Origin: Rosenbergiella epipactidis
GTDB taxonomy: Bacteria > Pseudomonadota > Gammaproteobacteria > Enterobacterales > Enterobacteriaceae
Assembly (NCBI RefSeq): GCF_018494055.1
Contig: NZ_JABBFQ010000002.1
Span: forward strand, 124,001-188,000
Reading direction: 5' to 3'
Length of the DNA stretch: 64,000 bases
In this document: one piece after another, positions 29,210 to 41,612 of the stretch
Layout of the letters: every line of letters begins with the position of its first letter
Numbering within the stretch: position 1 is the first letter of the stretch
Made by a program: the position numbers and the translations under genes
The notes under the pieces: model-generated
Told to the model about the DNA's origin: nothing
The model's database searches: none
What the model saw: the letters and a program-made list of their open reading frames with translations, nothing else

Positions 29210-29586
29210 TGTCGGACACTACCGCCTTAACGATTAGCGTAACCACTCATTATCTTCCGGCGCACTCGGCGCCGGATGCCAACCAGTATCAATTCGCCTA
29301 CACTATTACTTTAGAGAACCACAGTGACCAACCGATGCAGCTGCTTGAACGCTATTGGCTCATCACGGACGGTAACGAAAAAATTACTGAGGTGGCAGGT
29401 GAAGGTGTCATTGGTAAACAGCCGACTTTACAGGTTGGCGAGCGTTTTAACTATACCAGCGGCGCAATGCTTGAGACCCCGGTCGGTACGATGCAAGGCC
29501 ACTACCTGATGCGTAATGAGGATGGCAGCGAATTTAAAGCCCCAATCCCACCATTCCTATTAGCCGTAGAAGGTGCCCTGCACTAA
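29209..29586 (+). CDS. apaG: ApaG/CorD beta-sandwich protein
   Basis: ApaG is a small conserved fibronectin-III-like protein of 125 residues, the same length as in E. coli. Family features are FAYTITLENHSDQPMQLL, RYWLITDGNEK and the glycine-rich EVAGEGVIGKQPTL. Its biochemical role is not settled; it is implicated in resistance to Co2+ in Salmonella. It lies between ksgA and apaH in a tightly packed operon. Confidence 0.95.
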   Translation: MSDTTALTISVTTHYLPAHSAPDANQYQFAYTITLENHSDQPMQLLERYWLITDGNEKITEVAGEGVIGKQPTLQVGERFNYTSGAMLETPVGTMQGHYLMRNEDGSEFKAPIPPFLLAVEGALH

Positions 29587-29608
29587 GCTATTTTTTTAAA
29601 GGGTGATG

Positions 29609-30436
29609 ATGAGTACCTATTTAATCGGCGACATACATGGCTGCTACCAAGAGTTCTGCCAATTATTGGATCAGGTCGCTTTCGACCCGGCCCAAGACGA
29701 ATTATGGCTGACCGGTGACTTGGTCGCGCGTGGCCCGGATTCATTGCAGGTATTACGGAAAGTGAAATCACTCGGCGATGCCGTGCGACTGGTGCTGGGA
29801 AATCACGATCTTCACTTATTGGCTGTTTACGCTGGGGTCAGTAAAAATAAATCTAAGGATCGGTTACAGCCGCTGCTTGAGGCCGAAGATTGCGACGAAT
29901 TAATTAATTGGTTACGCCGCCAGCCGCTACTGCAAATCGATCATGAAAAACAGCTGATCATGGCGCATGCGGGGATTACCCCGCAATGGGATTTAGAGAC
30001 CGCACAGCGCTGTGCGGGCGATATCGAAGCCGTGCTAGCGAGCGACAGCTATCCGCTGTTACTCGATGCCATGTATGGCGATATGCCCAATAATTGGTCG
30101 GAAAACCTCAGCGGATTAGCACGTTTACGCTTTAGCACTAACGCCTTAACCCGAATGCGTTACTGTTTTCCAGGCGGTCAGTTGGATATGATCTGTAAGG
30201 AAAAACCTGACGACGCGACACCGCCGTTAAAGCCTTGGTTCGATATACCTCGGCAGTTATCCGAAGAGTTTACCATTGTATTTGGTCACTGGGCCTCATT
30301 GGAGGGCAAAGGTACGCCAAGTAATGTTATTGGGCTTGATACAGGATGCTGCTGGGGCGGCGAATTAACGCTTCTACGTTGGGAAGATGGCCGCTATTTT
30401 CATCAGCCTTCTGCACAGCAGAAAGCCGATGAATAG
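29609..30436 (+). CDS. apaH: Symmetrical bis(5'-nucleosyl)-tetraphosphatase ApaH
   Basis: ApaH splits Ap4A and removes Np4 caps from RNA. The metallophosphatase motifs GDIHGC near residue 8, [10 protein letters not shown] and GNHDLH are all present. Length is 275 residues with the third of three consecutive start codons (GTG-ATG-ATG at 29603-29609), chosen because GGG lies five bases upstream. It is last in its operon and converges on folA 12 bases away. Confidence 0.96.
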   Translation: MSTYLIGDIHGCYQEFCQLLDQVAFDPAQDELWLTGDLVARGPDSLQVLRKVKSLGDAVRLVLGNHDLHLLAVYAGVSKNKSKDRLQPLLEAEDCDELINWLRRQPLLQIDHEKQLIMAHAGITPQWDLETAQRCAGDIEAVLASDSYPLLLDAMYGDMPNNWSENLSGLARLRFSTNALTRMRYCFPGGQLDMICKEKPDDATPPLKPWFDIPRQLSEEFTIVFGHWASLEGKGTPSNVIGLDTGCCWGGELTLLRWEDGRYFHQPSAQQKADE

Positions 30437-30448
30437 GCCGGCGAGCGA

Positions 30449-30934
30449 TTAAGCGCGGCGTTCTAAGATCTCAAAACAGAGGCCATAGTGGTTGGCCTCG
30501 TCTGCATCACGAAATTCGCTGAAGACCGATTCCCACTGGTCAGGATCGTATTCCGGAAATTGGGTATCCCCCTCAATCTCAGCATCGACATGGGTTAAAT
30601 ACAGCTTTTGTGCCTGAGGCAAAAGTTGCTGATAAAGATTCCCGCCACCAATAACCATAATTTCTTCTGCCTCCGCGGCACAGGCAATTGCCGCGTCGAT
30701 AGAGGTTACCCAAAAAACGTTGTCTTGTGCAGGTTGTACCTGACGACTAATGACGATATTTTTCCGGCCTGGTAGCGGACGACCAATCGACTCGAACGTC
30801 TTACGACCCATGATGATAGGTTTACCCAGAGTTTGCTGCTTAAACCACGCGAAATCGGCGGGAAGATGCCAGGGCATTTGATTTTCATTACCGATAATAC
30901 GGTCGGTTGCCATCGCGGCGATTAGGCTTAACAT
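30449..30934 (-). CDS. folA: Dihydrofolate reductase
   Basis: This NADPH-dependent enzyme makes tetrahydrofolate and is the trimethoprim target. It has 161 residues (E. coli 159). The Met20-loop region [14 protein letters not shown], the NADPH-binding [15 protein letters not shown] and the GGGNLYQ segment are typical. The start at [12 protein letters not shown] is preferred over a frame 10 residues longer. It converges on apaH. Confidence 0.96.
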   Translation of the reverse strand: MLSLIAAMATDRIIGNENQMPWHLPADFAWFKQQTLGKPIIMGRKTFESIGRPLPGRKNIVISRQVQPAQDNVFWVTSIDAAIACAAEAEEIMVIGGGNLYQQLLPQAQKLYLTHVDAEIEGDTQFPEYDPDQWESVFSEFRDADEANHYGLCFEILERRA

Positions 30935-31014
30935 AGTTGCACTCTCTGCATAAAAGACGCGCAATCATACGAGAAGGCGTGGAGATAGTCGAGAGGGATG
31001 AGGAGGAAAAAATG

Positions 31015-31051
31015 GATTTAAAAAAAATAAACGGCCTCATTGCGAGGCCGT
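31015..31051 (-). terminator. carB terminator
   Basis: A perfect 8-bp stem (ACGGCCTC, loop ATTGC, GAGGCCGT, at 31031-31051) is followed in the minus direction by a run of T (the A-run at about 31018-31027). It is a strong rho-independent terminator directly after carB. Confidence 0.88.
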
Positions 31052-31062
31052 GATTTTAAGGC

Positions 31063-34000
31063 TTAAGCTTTCAGCTCAGCATGCATTTCTTGTACAGAGA
31101 TAACGCGCTCTGTTGGATCCGCATTCAGCGCCATCGCCGTGGCGAATCCACCATTCATCGTGGTATCGTAGTGCACTTTATACTGCAATGCGCTGCGGCG
31201 GATTAAGCGTGAATCCTCGATAGCCTGACGTCCGGCGGTAGTGTTAACGATATAAGCGTACTCACCATTTTTCAGACGGTCTTGGATATGTGGACGACCT
31301 TCATGCACCTTGTTAACAAGGCGAGGGTTAATACCCGCTTCACCTAGTACGACTGCGGTACCGTGAGTCGCATCCAACTCAAAGCCGAATTTCACTAATT
31401 TTGCCGCTAAATCGACAACGCGTTTTTTATCGCCCTCGCGTACCGAAAGTAACGCACGACCTTGTTTCTTCATCGTCGCTTGCGCACCCAGCATCGCTTT
31501 AGAGAAGGCTTCAGCAAAGGTACGTCCAACGCCCATCACTTCCCCAGTCGAACGCATCTCTGGCCCAAGAATTGGGTCAACGCCTTGGAATTTATTGAAG
31601 GGAAGCACCACCTCTTTTACCGAGTAGTAAGGCGGGATGACTTCTTCAGTAACGCCTTGCTCTGCCAAGGTTTTTCCTGCCATCACACGCGCCGCCACTT
31701 TCGCTAACGGTACGCCTGTCGCTTTCGAGACAAAAGGAACAGTACGCGCTGCACGCGGGTTCACTTCAATCAGGTAGACCTCATTATTCTTAACCGCGAA
31801 TTGAACGTTCATCAGTCCCCGAACATTAAGTTCAAAGGCCAATTGTTCAACTTGCTTACGCATGACATCTTGGATCGCTTTGCTGAGTGTATAAGCTGGC
31901 AGAGAACAGGCTGAGTCACCGGAGTGAACCCCTGCTTGCTCAATATGTTCCATGATGCCGCCAATTAAGACTCGCTCACCATCGCAAATCGCATCCACAT
32001 CGACTTCGACAGCATCATCCAAGAAGCGGTCAAGGAGGACAGGGGCATCGTTCGATACAGACACTGCTGTTTGGAAGTAACGCTTTAGATCCTGCTCGTC
32101 GTAAACGATTTCCATCGCACGACCACCGAGAACATAAGAAGGACGCACCACCAATGGATAGCCCAGACTCGCAGCGCGCTCAACGGCTTGCTCAAGTGCA
32201 GTGACGGTAGCATTCGCAGGTTGCTTTAACGCTAAACGGTCAACCGCTTGTTGGAAACGCTCACGGTCTTCCGCTCGGTCAATGGCATCAGGGCTGGTAC
32301 CAATTACTGGTACACCTGCCGCTTCTAGGGCACGAGCCAGCTTCAGTGGCGTCTGTCCACCGTACTGTACGATAACCCCTTTCGGTTTTTCGATGCGGAC
32401 GATTTCCAATACATCTTCGAAAGTCACCGGTTCAAAGTAGAGGCGGTCGGACGTATCGTAGTCTGTAGAGACCGTTTCAGGGTTACAGTTAACCATAATG
32501 GTTTGATAGCCGTCTTCACGCAGCGCTAAAGCCGCATGCACGCAGCAGTAGTCAAACTCGATCCCTTGACCGATACGGTTCGGGCCACCGCCCAAGATCA
32601 TGATTTTTTCACGGTCACTGTCTGGTTGCGCTTCACACTCTTCTTCATAAGTGGAGTACATGTACGCGGTATCTGTCGCAAATTCAGCCGCACAGGTATC
32701 GACACGCTTGTAGACTGGGTAGAGGTTATACTGTTGACGTAATTTACGAATTTCTGCTTCGGCCACACCGGTTAAGGTCGCTAACCGCGCATCAGCAAAC
32801 CCTTTACGCTTAAGTTGACGTAAGAAGTCAGCGGTAAGAATTTGAACGCCGCCGCGGGTAACCTGTGCTTCAAGGCGGACTAGCTCTTCAATTTGCACCA
32901 AGAACCAACGGTCGATATTGGTTAGGTTAAATACGCCTTCAACCGACATACCGTGACGGAACGCATCGGCAACGTACCAGATACGATCTGCACCGGCATC
33001 TTTCAGTTCGCGGCGGATTTTGGTTAAGGCTTCAACGTCGTCAGCATCGACTTTCGGGTCAAAGCCAGTCGCTCCAACTTCAAGTCCACGTAATGCCTTT
33101 TGCATGGATTCTTGTAGAGTACGGCCTATCGCCATCACTTCGCCAACAGATTTCATTTGCGTTGTCAGACGGTCATTTGTCCCTGCAAATTTCTCGAAGT
33201 TGAAGCGAGGAATTTTGGTAACAACGTAGTCGATAGACGGTTCGAATGATGCCGGAGTTTGTCCGCCAGTAATATCATTCATTAATTCGTCTAAGGTGTA
33301 GCCGACCGCCAGTTTGGCCGCAATTTTCGCAATCGGGAAGCCGGTTGCTTTAGAGGCTAATGCAGAGGAACGCGATACACGTGGGTTCATCTCAATGATA
33401 ATCAAGCGACCATTTTCTGGGTTAACCGAGAATTGGACGTTTGAGCCACCCGTTTCAACACCAATCTCACGTAAAACCGCCATCGAGGCGTTACGCATGA
33501 TTTGATATTCTTTATCCGTTAGCGTCTGAGCAGGCGCAACAGTGATGGAGTCACCGGTGTGGATCCCCATAGCGTCGAAGTTTTCAATCGAACAGACAAT
33601 GATGCAGTTATCATTTTTATCACGCACCACTTCCATTTCGTACTCTTTCCAACCAATCAGTGATTCATCAATCAATAATTCATTGGTCGGTGAGAGATCG
33701 AGGCCACGCTCACAAATCTCTTCAAACTCTTCACGGTTATAGGCAATCCCGCCTCCCGTGCCGCCCATAGTAAACGAAGGACGGATGATACAAGGAAAGC
33801 CCACCTCTTCAGCGACCGCTAAGGCCTCTTCCATAGTGTGTGCGATACCGGAACGTGCGGTGTCTAAGCCGATTTTTTTCATCGCCTTATCAAAACGCTG
33901 ACGGTCCTCGGCTTTATCGATCGCGTCTGCCGTCGCCCCAATCATGGTGACGCCGAACTCTTCAAGGACACCTTGACGTTCAAGCTCTAACGCACAGTTC

Positions 34001-34287
34001 AGTGCCGTCTGACCGCCCATGGTCGGTAATACGGCATCCGGACGCTCTTTTTCAATAATTTTTCTCACGACTTGCCAGTTGATCGGCTCAATGTAGGTCG
34101 CATCGGCCATCTCTGGGTCAGTCATGATGGTCGCCGGGTTGGAGTTAACCAAAATAACCCGATAACCTTCTTCACGTAACGCTTTACAGGCTTGTGCGCC
34201 GGAGTAGTCGAATTCACAGGCTTGACCGATAACAATCGGGCCAGCACCTAGGATCAGGATAGATTTGAGGTCAGTACGTTTTGGCAT
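31063..34287 (-). CDS. carB: Carbamoyl-phosphate synthase large subunit
   Basis: CarB makes carbamoyl phosphate from bicarbonate, ammonia from CarA and two ATP, feeding arginine and pyrimidine synthesis. The 1074-residue protein (E. coli 1073) shows the duplicated ATP-grasp layout: the first half starts [20 protein letters not shown], the second [20 protein letters not shown]. The C-terminal MGS-like allosteric domain follows. It starts 14 bases after carA and ends at a clear terminator. Confidence 0.98.
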   Translation of the reverse strand: MPKRTDLKSILILGAGPIVIGQACEFDYSGAQACKALREEGYRVILVNSNPATIMTDPEMADATYIEPINWQVVRKIIEKERPDAVLPTMGGQTALNCALELERQGVLEEFGVTMIGATADAIDKAEDRQRFDKAMKKIGLDTARSGIAHTMEEALAVAEEVGFPCIIRPSFTMGGTGGGIAYNREEFEEICERGLDLSPTNELLIDESLIGWKEYEMEVVRDKNDNCIIVCSIENFDAMGIHTGDSITVAPAQTLTDKEYQIMRNASMAVLREIGVETGGSNVQFSVNPENGRLIIIEMNPRVSRSSALASKATGFPIAKIAAKLAVGYTLDELMNDITGGQTPASFEPSIDYVVTKIPRFNFEKFAGTNDRLTTQMKSVGEVMAIGRTLQESMQKALRGLEVGATGFDPKVDADDVEALTKIRRELKDAGADRIWYVADAFRHGMSVEGVFNLTNIDRWFLVQIEELVRLEAQVTRGGVQILTADFLRQLKRKGFADARLATLTGVAEAEIRKLRQQYNLYPVYKRVDTCAAEFATDTAYMYSTYEEECEAQPDSDREKIMILGGGPNRIGQGIEFDYCCVHAALALREDGYQTIMVNCNPETVSTDYDTSDRLYFEPVTFEDVLEIVRIEKPKGVIVQYGGQTPLKLARALEAAGVPVIGTSPDAIDRAEDRERFQQAVDRLALKQPANATVTALEQAVERAASLGYPLVVRPSYVLGGRAMEIVYDEQDLKRYFQTAVSVSNDAPVLLDRFLDDAVEVDVDAICDGERVLIGGIMEHIEQAGVHSGDSACSLPAYTLSKAIQDVMRKQVEQLAFELNVRGLMNVQFAVKNNEVYLIEVNPRAARTVPFVSKATGVPLAKVAARVMAGKTLAEQGVTEEVIPPYYSVKEVVLPFNKFQGVDPILGPEMRSTGEVMGVGRTFAEAFSKAMLGAQATMKKQGRALLSVREGDKKRVVDLAAKLVKFGFELDATHGTAVVLGEAGINPRLVNKVHEGRPHIQDRLKNGEYAYIVNTTAGRQAIEDSRLIRRSALQYKVHYDTTMNGGFATAMALNADPTERVISVQEMHAELKA

Positions 34288-34301
34288 TGCTTCTCTCCTG
34301 A

Positions 34302-35450
34302 TTACGCTTTAGCGCCGCGGTAAGCATTGATAAGTTCAATAAAGTGGTCGAATAACGGTGCTGCATCATGCGGGCCAGGGCTCGCTTCTGGGTGACCTTG
34401 GAAGCTGAAAGCCGGCTTATCGGTGCGGTGAATCCCTTGCACAGTATGGTCGAACAGTGAGCGGTGGGTCACACGCAAGCACTCTGGCAGTTGCTGATCG
34501 TCTACCGCAAACCCGTGGTTTTGCGCAGTGATCATCACAACGTTATTATCGAAGTCTTTAACTGGGTGGTTACCACCGTGATGGCCCAACTTCATTTTTA
34601 CCGTTTTCGCACCGCTCGCTAATGCAAGCAGTTGATGTCCCAGGCAAATACCGAAGACTGGGATATCTGTATTAAGAAACGCTTGGATTGCGTTAATTGC
34701 ATAGTCACAAGGCTCTGGATCCCCTGGGCCGTTAGACAGGAAAATCCCATCGGGATTAAGGGCTAAGACGTCCTCAGCAGAGGTCTGTGCCGGTACGACG
34801 GTCAGCTTACAGCCACGGTCAACCAGCATACGTAAAATATTGTGTTTCGCGCCGAAATCGTAAGCGACCACATGCCAAGGCAGCTCGGACTCATCACACG
34901 CATCCGGCAGCTCATTTTCCAGTGTCCAACTTCCTTGCTTCCACGTGTAACGTTCAGATGTGGTGACTTCTTTCGCTAAATCCATCCCCTTCAGGCCTGG
35001 AAACGCTTTCGCTTTTTCTAGCGCCAAGGCAACATCTGGGTCATCCCCCGCAACGATACAGCCATTTTGCGCACCTTTTTCGCGAAGAAGACGCGTCAGC
35101 TTACGGGTATCAATATCCGCAATCGCCACAATATTGTGTTGGATTAAGTAGGACGATAAATCGCTGGTACTGCGATAGTTACTGGCAATCAGAGGTAGGT
35201 CACGAATAACCAGGCCTTGCGCATGAACGGAAGAAGCTTCTGCATCGGCTGGGTTGGTGCCGACATTACCAATATGAGGATAAGTAAGAGTGACGATTTG
35301 GCGGGAGTAGGAAGGATCAGTAAGGATTTCTTGATAACCGGTCATTGATGTATTGAAAACGACCTCTCCAACTGCCGATCCCAATGCGCCGATCGCCCGG
35401 CCGTGAAACTCGGTTCCGTCTTCCAGAACCAAAATTGCTGACTTAGTCAA
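34302..35450 (-). CDS. carA: Carbamoyl-phosphate synthase small subunit (glutaminase)
   Basis: CarA hydrolyses glutamine and channels ammonia to CarB. The class-I glutaminase triad region is visible with the nucleophilic cysteine in [11 protein letters not shown] and the histidine/glutamate in [11 protein letters not shown]. The 382-residue protein starts at TTG with GGAGGAAG upstream; E. coli carA also uses a UUG start. Two ARG-box-like sequences precede it. Confidence 0.98.
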   Translation of the reverse strand: MTKSAILVLEDGTEFHGRAIGALGSAVGEVVFNTSMTGYQEILTDPSYSRQIVTLTYPHIGNVGTNPADAEASSVHAQGLVIRDLPLIASNYRSTSDLSSYLIQHNIVAIADIDTRKLTRLLREKGAQNGCIVAGDDPDVALALEKAKAFPGLKGMDLAKEVTTSERYTWKQGSWTLENELPDACDESELPWHVVAYDFGAKHNILRMLVDRGCKLTVVPAQTSAEDVLALNPDGIFLSNGPGDPEPCDYAINAIQAFLNTDIPVFGICLGHQLLALASGAKTVKMKLGHHGGNHPVKDFDNNVVMITAQNHGFAVDDQQLPECLRVTHRSLFDHTVQGIHRTDKPAFSFQGHPEASPGPHDAAPLFDHFIELINAYRGAKA

Positions 35451-35461
35451 AACTTCCTCCA

Positions 35462-35499
35462 GGGGAATAAATAGTCACTGTTCATGCATATTAATTCAA
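35462..35499 (-). promoter_or_regulatory. Tandem ARG boxes of carAB
   Basis: On the minus strand TGAATTAATATGCATGAA is followed three bases on by a weaker box with TATTTATTC. This closely matches the ArgR operator overlapping carAB promoter P2 in E. coli, including its position just upstream of the Shine-Dalgarno. ArgR with arginine would repress here. Confidence 0.75.
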
Positions 35500-35905
35500 T
35501 CAGTGAGATTAAATCAACGCAAAAATGCCTGCCTATCTGGATTTTGGCAAATTGGCGGCATTCTAATGATCCCTAGGACTTATGTCTATACTGAAGAGTA
35601 ATTAATTTATTTTTTTTACGCCTTTCATCTCAATTTCTTCATTTTCACGATGAAAAAGGATCTTATCTGGTCGAAAAAAACGTTTGCTGTGAAAGAATTA
35701 GCGAAAATAGGTCGAGAACGCAGTGGATAGGCGATAAATTAAACAATACAGCGGTAAAACTAGACCATTTGGTAAAATAAAATAACAAAAAGAACAACAA
35801 ACAACGAACTAATCACTAAAATAGTAAAAATAGAGATTAAATCGGTATTTATAGATTAAAATACCGATACATCAGTCATTTAAAAAAATTAAACTTACAC
35901 TTTAA
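35500..35905. other. AT-rich control region between dapB and carA
   Basis: About 400 bases, strongly AT-rich, with no gene. It should contain the far pyrimidine-responsive carAB promoter P1 and its IHF/PepA-type sites by analogy with E. coli, but I cannot place these by eye. The dapB end carries an inverted repeat at 35841-35868. Confidence 0.45.
35841..35868 (-). terminator. Possible dapB terminator or AT-rich inverted repeat
   Basis: ATCGGTATTT pairs perfectly with AAATACCGAT across an 8-base loop. In the minus direction it is followed by a TAATCTCTATTTTTA sequence, so weak termination after dapB is plausible. Confidence 0.45.
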
Positions 35906-36766
<861 letters not shown>

Positions 36767-36808
36767 CTAACTCCAGCGTAAATTAGCCAGACCCGTGGTA
36801 TTTTGGCC

Positions 36809-36837
36809 AAAAAAAACCAGCTCTAAAGGAGCTGGTT
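36809..36837 (-). terminator. ispH terminator
   Basis: AACCAGCTC pairs with GAGCTGGTT over a 5-base loop, followed in the minus direction by a run of T. It closes the ribF-ileS-lspA-fkpB-ispH operon. Confidence 0.85.
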
Positions 36838-36857
36838 TCTATCGTACGAGGCGAGCC

Positions 36858-37811
36858 TTAAGTCACTTCTTTAACCGGAACACGAAGCTCTTTAGGAACT
36901 TCGAAGAAAATATTCTCTTCTCTTCCCGAAAGCTCGATTGCCGGTTCACCACCATGCTCCATCAGACGCGTAATGACCTGTTGGACCAAAATATCGGGAG
37001 CGGATGCCCCCGCTGTGACGCCGACACAGCTGATGTTCTCTAACCATTGCGGATTAATATCTTCGGCACTATCGATAAGTCGTGCCAACCTGCCCGCCCG
37101 TTGCGCTAACTCAGCCAACCGATTAGAGTTTGATGAGTTTTTAGATCCAACGACCAATACCACGTCTGCTTCGTCTGCTAACTGTCGAACAGCCTCTTGA
37201 CGATTAGTGGTGGCATAACAGATATCGTCTTTGCGTGGACCAATAATTAGCGGAAAGCGTTGGCGAAGGGCGTCAATCACATCTGAGGTATCGTCCACCG
37301 ATAAGGTCGTTTGCGTCATAAAGCAGAGGTTAGCTTCATTTTTAACCGTCAGCTTCCAGACATCTTCGGGCGATTCAACCAAATACATTCCCCCTTCTGG
37401 GTTACTGTATTGCCCCATGGTGCCTTCCACCTCGGGATGCCCAGCGTGACCGATTAAAATCGCTTCAGTCCCTTTACGGCTGGCTCTAGCCACTTCCATA
37501 TGCACCTTAGTTACCAACGGGCAGGTGGCGTCAAATAGCATGGTCAGTTGGCGGGCTTTTGCTTCAGCCCGTACCGCTTGTGAAACGCCGTGCGCAGAGA
37601 AAATAAGAATGGCACCATCTGGTACCTCGCTGATCTCCTCAATAAAGATCGCACCGCGTTCACGTAATCCTTCGACGACATAACGGTTATGAACGACTTC
37701 ATGACGCACATAGATCGGTGCACCATACATTTCTAGAGCACGTTCAACGATGCTGATCGCCCTATCAACGCCAGCACAGAATCCACGTGGATTAGCCAGT
37801 AAGATTTTCAT
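36858..37811 (-). CDS. ispH: 4-hydroxy-3-methylbut-2-enyl diphosphate reductase
   Basis: IspH (LytB) makes IPP and DMAPP in the last step of the MEP isoprenoid pathway, using a 4Fe-4S cluster. The 317 residues (E. coli 316) keep the three cluster cysteines: C12 in PRGFCAGV, one in [11 protein letters not shown] and one in [12 protein letters not shown]. The catalytic-site segment SAHGVS and [10 protein letters not shown] are also present. It starts inside the end of fkpB, overlapping by 20 bases. Confidence 0.98.
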   Translation of the reverse strand: MKILLANPRGFCAGVDRAISIVERALEMYGAPIYVRHEVVHNRYVVEGLRERGAIFIEEISEVPDGAILIFSAHGVSQAVRAEAKARQLTMLFDATCPLVTKVHMEVARASRKGTEAILIGHAGHPEVEGTMGQYSNPEGGMYLVESPEDVWKLTVKNEANLCFMTQTTLSVDDTSDVIDALRQRFPLIIGPRKDDICYATTNRQEAVRQLADEADVVLVVGSKNSSNSNRLAELAQRAGRLARLIDSAEDINPQWLENISCVGVTAGASAPDILVQQVITRLMEHGGEPAIELSGREENIFFEVPKELRVPVKEVT

Positions 37812-38265
37812 TCTGCTCCTCCATCACGGGATTGATATCAATGATCTCAATATCAAAGGTGATGTCTTGACCTGCTAGCGGATGATTGAAATCGACGGTA
37901 ACCGAATCACCAGAAATTTCACGTACAATACCTGGCATTTCACTGCCATCGATCGCGCTAAAGAGCATAATGGCCCCGACTTCTGGCTCCCCCGCCTCCA
38001 TAAAGGATTGACGCGAAAAGTACTGCACCAGATCAGGATTACTTTCACCAAACGCATCTTCCGCCGCTAAGCTGAATTTATGTTGGCTACCTACTGTTAA
38101 CCCAAGTAATTCAGCCTCCAGCTTTGGAGAAAGAGACTGATCACCCAAGGTTAGCAGAGCTGGTTTTTTGTTCGCTTTGGTCGATTCCGCCACCGACCCA
38201 TCTGAGAGGGTAAGAACGAGTTCCACCACTACGCGACTGTCCGCCGTAACGATACGCTCACTCAT
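37792..38265 (-). CDS. fkpB: FKBP-type peptidyl-prolyl isomerase FkpB
   Basis: FkpB (SlpA-like) is a cytoplasmic FKBP/IF-domain prolyl isomerase and chaperone. The first 147 residues match the E. coli protein, with [33 protein letters not shown] and [16 protein letters not shown]. The C-terminus is about eight residues longer than E. coli (157 vs 149) and reads [10 protein letters not shown] across the ispH start. It overlaps lspA by four bases (ATGA). Confidence 0.96.
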   Translation of the reverse strand: MSERIVTADSRVVVELVLTLSDGSVAESTKANKKPALLTLGDQSLSPKLEAELLGLTVGSQHKFSLAAEDAFGESNPDLVQYFSRQSFMEAGEPEVGAIMLFSAIDGSEMPGIVREISGDSVTVDFNHPLAGQDITFDIEIIDINPVMEEQNENLTG

Positions 38266-38771
38266 GATTTGTCCTCGGCTGAATCGGCCTGCGACTTAGG
38301 TAGGAAACCTTCTAGCACGATCAGCGCGGCCCCCACACAGATGCCGCAGTCAGCGATGTTAAAGGTCGCGAAGTGCCAATCGCCAATATAGAAGTCGATA
38401 AAATCGACAACAAAACCGTGCCAAGCACGGTCAAAGAGGTTACCTAGCGCTCCACCGATAATCATTGCGTAAGCAATATTAGCCAGTTTCTGCTCAGCAC
38501 GGCTACGATACATCATTAGCAGTAAGGAGGCCGCAATAGCAACGGCAATGGCCGCGAACATCCAACGCTGCCACCCGCCCTTATCCGCTAAGAAGCTAAA
38601 TGCTGCACCATAGTTATGCGCATAAAAGAGGTTAAAGAACGGTATTAGCGCACGAGATTCGTGAAGTTGCATCGAGGTCATTACCCAGTATTTACTGGAT
38701 AAATCAACGACGATAACAAGTACCATCACCCATAGCCAACGTAGCCCAGTCGAACATAAAGATCTTTTCAT
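38262..38771 (-). CDS. lspA: Lipoprotein signal peptidase II
   Basis: LspA cleaves the signal peptide of prolipoproteins after diacylglyceryl transfer. The 169-residue inner-membrane protein has four hydrophobic segments and both catalytic aspartates, in [20 protein letters not shown]. It overlaps the ileS stop by one base (TAATG). Confidence 0.97.
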   Translation of the reverse strand: MKRSLCSTGLRWLWVMVLVIVVDLSSKYWVMTSMQLHESRALIPFFNLFYAHNYGAAFSFLADKGGWQRWMFAAIAVAIAASLLLMMYRSRAEQKLANIAYAMIIGGALGNLFDRAWHGFVVDFIDFYIGDWHFATFNIADCGICVGAALIVLEGFLPKSQADSAEDKS

Positions 38772-41587
38772 TAGGCAAACTTACGCTCTTCACCGTTTCC
38801 TGCCACATTGCTGTAGCAGCGGCCACAAATTTGTGCCTGTTCAGGGTTCGCACCAATGTCATTGCTGTAATGCCAGCAACGTGGACATTTTTCGCCCTGT
38901 GCTTTACCAAGCAGAATACGCAGCCCTTTAACTTGCTCGCTCTGGACCGCTTCATCTGAGGCTATCGCGAAATCAGCAACTTGTGCTTCCGAGGTGAGCA
39001 ATACAAAGCGTAACTCATTACCCAAGGCGTGTAGGCGTGTAGCCAGTTCAGGTTCAGCAAAGAGGGTCACGGAGGCTTCTAAGGCTCCGCCCACTTTTTT
39101 ATCTGAACGCGCTTGTTCGATAACCTTGTTAACTTCGCTACGGACTTTCAACAACTGATCCCAGTAGGCGTCGTTCATCGGCTCATCATTTGCTAAGCCG
39201 AATAAGCCTTGATACCACTCTTCGGTAAAGACATATTTTTCACGCTCACCCGCAAGGTGTCCCCAGATTTCATCAGCCGTAAAGGAGAGAATTGGTGCCA
39301 TCCAGCGAACCAGCGCTTCGACAATATGCCATAGCGCGGTTTGGCAGCTACGACGAGCTAAACCATCCGCCTTCGCGGTATATTGACGATCTTTGATGAT
39401 ATCGAGATAGAACGATCCCATTTCTACTGAGCAGAAATGCATTAAGCGTTGTACTACTTCATGGAAATCATATTTCTCATAGGAAGCAATGATATCTTGT
39501 TGTGCCGCTAACGCACGGCCAACCGCCCAACGATCGACGACCACCATCTCTTCCGGCGCAACTTGATCGGTTTCTGGGTTGAAGCCGGTTAAGTTAGCCA
39601 ATAAGAAGCGCGCCGTATTACGAATACGACGATACGCATCGGCCGAGCGTTTTAGGATTTCGTCGGAAACCGCCATCTCACCTGAATAGTCAGTTGAGGC
39701 GACCCACAAACGCAGAATATCTGCGCCTAGCTTATCCATCACATCTTGTGGACTGACCGTGTTGCCGATTGATTTAGACATCTTTCTGCCTTGTCCATCG
39801 ACGGTGAAACCATGGGTTAAAACTTGACGATAAGGCGCTTTCGATTTGATTGCGGTGGAGATCATCAGCGATGACATAAACCAGCCACGGTGCTGATCTG
39901 AACCTTCCAGATAGATGTCGGCACTGTGCCCATTAAATTCAGGGCGAACATCGACTACGCTACAGCTGGTCGATCCTGAATCGAACCACACATCCAGCGT
40001 ATCAGGCACTTTCTCGTAGTCGTCCGCATCGCTACCGAGCAGGTCGGCACTATCCAGATCCCACCAAGCTTGAATACCGTCTTGTTCGACACGCAGTGCA
40101 ACTTTTTCCATTAACGCTAAGGTCTCTGGATGGATTGCCCCCGTCTGCTTATGGATAAACAGTGACATCGGTACGCCCCACGTTCTTTGACGTGAAATAC
40201 ACCAGTCAGGACGATTCTCTACCATAGATTCAATACGCGCTTGGCCCCAATCAGGGATCCACTGCACACCTTTGATTTCTTTCAAGGATTGCGCACGCAG
40301 GCCTTTTTGGTCCATGCTGATAAACCATTGTGGCGTGGCACGGAAGATGACCGGCGTTTTATGGCGCCAACAATGCGGGTAGCTATGGTGGAGATTTTCA
40401 AGATGCAGTAACGCACCTTTTTCACGCAGAATATCGATCACCAATGGATTGGCTTTAAACACATTGATGCCATCCAGACCTGGGTAAGTACCTGGTAGAT
40501 AGCAGCCGTCACCGCCGACCGGGTTTACCGTTTCAATCCCATATTTTTGACCGATCACGTAGTCTTCTGGACCGTGGCCTGGCGCGGTGTGTACGGCACC
40601 CGTACCGGCATCTAAGGTGACATGGTCGCCCAATAAGACTGGAACATCTAAGTCGAGGAATGGATGTTGGAAGCGTTGGTTTTCTAACACCTCACCTTGG
40701 CATTCGCCTAATGCTTGCCAGCTCTCAGCACCAATTTTAGTCATAACCGCGTCGACTAAATCTTTTGCTAAGATAATACGTTGACCGTTAACCTCAAGCA
40801 GCTGATAGGTAAACTCAGCATTTAAGGAGATGGCACGGTTAGAAGGTAAGGTCCAAGGTGTAGTGGTCCAGATAACCAGTGAGACAGCTTGGTCATCCGC
40901 GGCTACGCCAAATTTCGCCGCTACCGCTTGCGGGTCCACGGCATTGAACAGAACGTCGATAGAAGGTGAGGTTTTGTCGTAATACTCAACTTCCGCTTCG
41001 GCTAATGCCGAACGGCAATCTAAACACCACTGGACCGGCTTAGCCCCTTTATGAAGGTGCCCGTTACCAATGATTTTAGCCAATGCGCGAATGATATTGG
41101 CTTCGGTTTTAAAGTCCATCGTAAGGTAAGGACGGTCCCAGTCGCCAAGAACACCTAGGCGAATAAAATCTTTCTTTTGGCCTTCAACTTGTTCTGCAGC
41201 GTAGTCGCGGCAGGCTTGGCGGAACTCCGCAGCGGTCACTTTCTCACCCGGTTTGCCAATCATTTGCTCAACTTTGTGCTCGATCGGTAAACCATGGCAA
41301 TCCCAGCCTGGAACGTATGGGGCATCGAAGCCCGCCATACCGCGAGATTTCACGATAATATCTTTAAGGATTTTATTAACTGAGTGACCGATATGAATAT
41401 TGCCATTCGCATACGGAGGGCCGTCGTGCAGAATAAAGGTCTTTTTCCCTTTCTTCGCTGCACGAATGGTCGCGTAGAGATCATCGGCGTACCAACGCTT
41501 AAGCATGTCTGGTTCTCTTTTTGCTAAATCACCACGCATTGGAAAACCTGTTTCAGGAAGATTCAGGGTTGATTTATAGTCACTCAT
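38771..41587 (-). CDS. ileS: Isoleucyl-tRNA synthetase
   Basis: This class-I aminoacyl-tRNA synthetase with an editing domain charges tRNA-Ile. The 938-residue protein equals E. coli in length. It has the HIGH motif (NGNIHIGHS near residue 63), KMSKS ([10 protein letters not shown] near residue 600) and a C-terminal zinc site with CPRCWHY and CGRCYSN. It is encoded downstream of ribF and upstream of lspA. Confidence 0.98.
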   Translation of the reverse strand: MSDYKSTLNLPETGFPMRGDLAKREPDMLKRWYADDLYATIRAAKKGKKTFILHDGPPYANGNIHIGHSVNKILKDIIVKSRGMAGFDAPYVPGWDCHGLPIEHKVEQMIGKPGEKVTAAEFRQACRDYAAEQVEGQKKDFIRLGVLGDWDRPYLTMDFKTEANIIRALAKIIGNGHLHKGAKPVQWCLDCRSALAEAEVEYYDKTSPSIDVLFNAVDPQAVAAKFGVAADDQAVSLVIWTTTPWTLPSNRAISLNAEFTYQLLEVNGQRIILAKDLVDAVMTKIGAESWQALGECQGEVLENQRFQHPFLDLDVPVLLGDHVTLDAGTGAVHTAPGHGPEDYVIGQKYGIETVNPVGGDGCYLPGTYPGLDGINVFKANPLVIDILREKGALLHLENLHHSYPHCWRHKTPVIFRATPQWFISMDQKGLRAQSLKEIKGVQWIPDWGQARIESMVENRPDWCISRQRTWGVPMSLFIHKQTGAIHPETLALMEKVALRVEQDGIQAWWDLDSADLLGSDADDYEKVPDTLDVWFDSGSTSCSVVDVRPEFNGHSADIYLEGSDQHRGWFMSSLMISTAIKSKAPYRQVLTHGFTVDGQGRKMSKSIGNTVSPQDVMDKLGADILRLWVASTDYSGEMAVSDEILKRSADAYRRIRNTARFLLANLTGFNPETDQVAPEEMVVVDRWAVGRALAAQQDIIASYEKYDFHEVVQRLMHFCSVEMGSFYLDIIKDRQYTAKADGLARRSCQTALWHIVEALVRWMAPILSFTADEIWGHLAGEREKYVFTEEWYQGLFGLANDEPMNDAYWDQLLKVRSEVNKVIEQARSDKKVGGALEASVTLFAEPELATRLHALGNELRFVLLTSEAQVADFAIASDEAVQSEQVKGLRILLGKAQGEKCPRCWHYSNDIGANPEQAQICGRCYSNVAGNGEERKFA

Positions 41588-41612
41588 TAGATTTTAGTTC
41601 CAGGTTTCGGGA

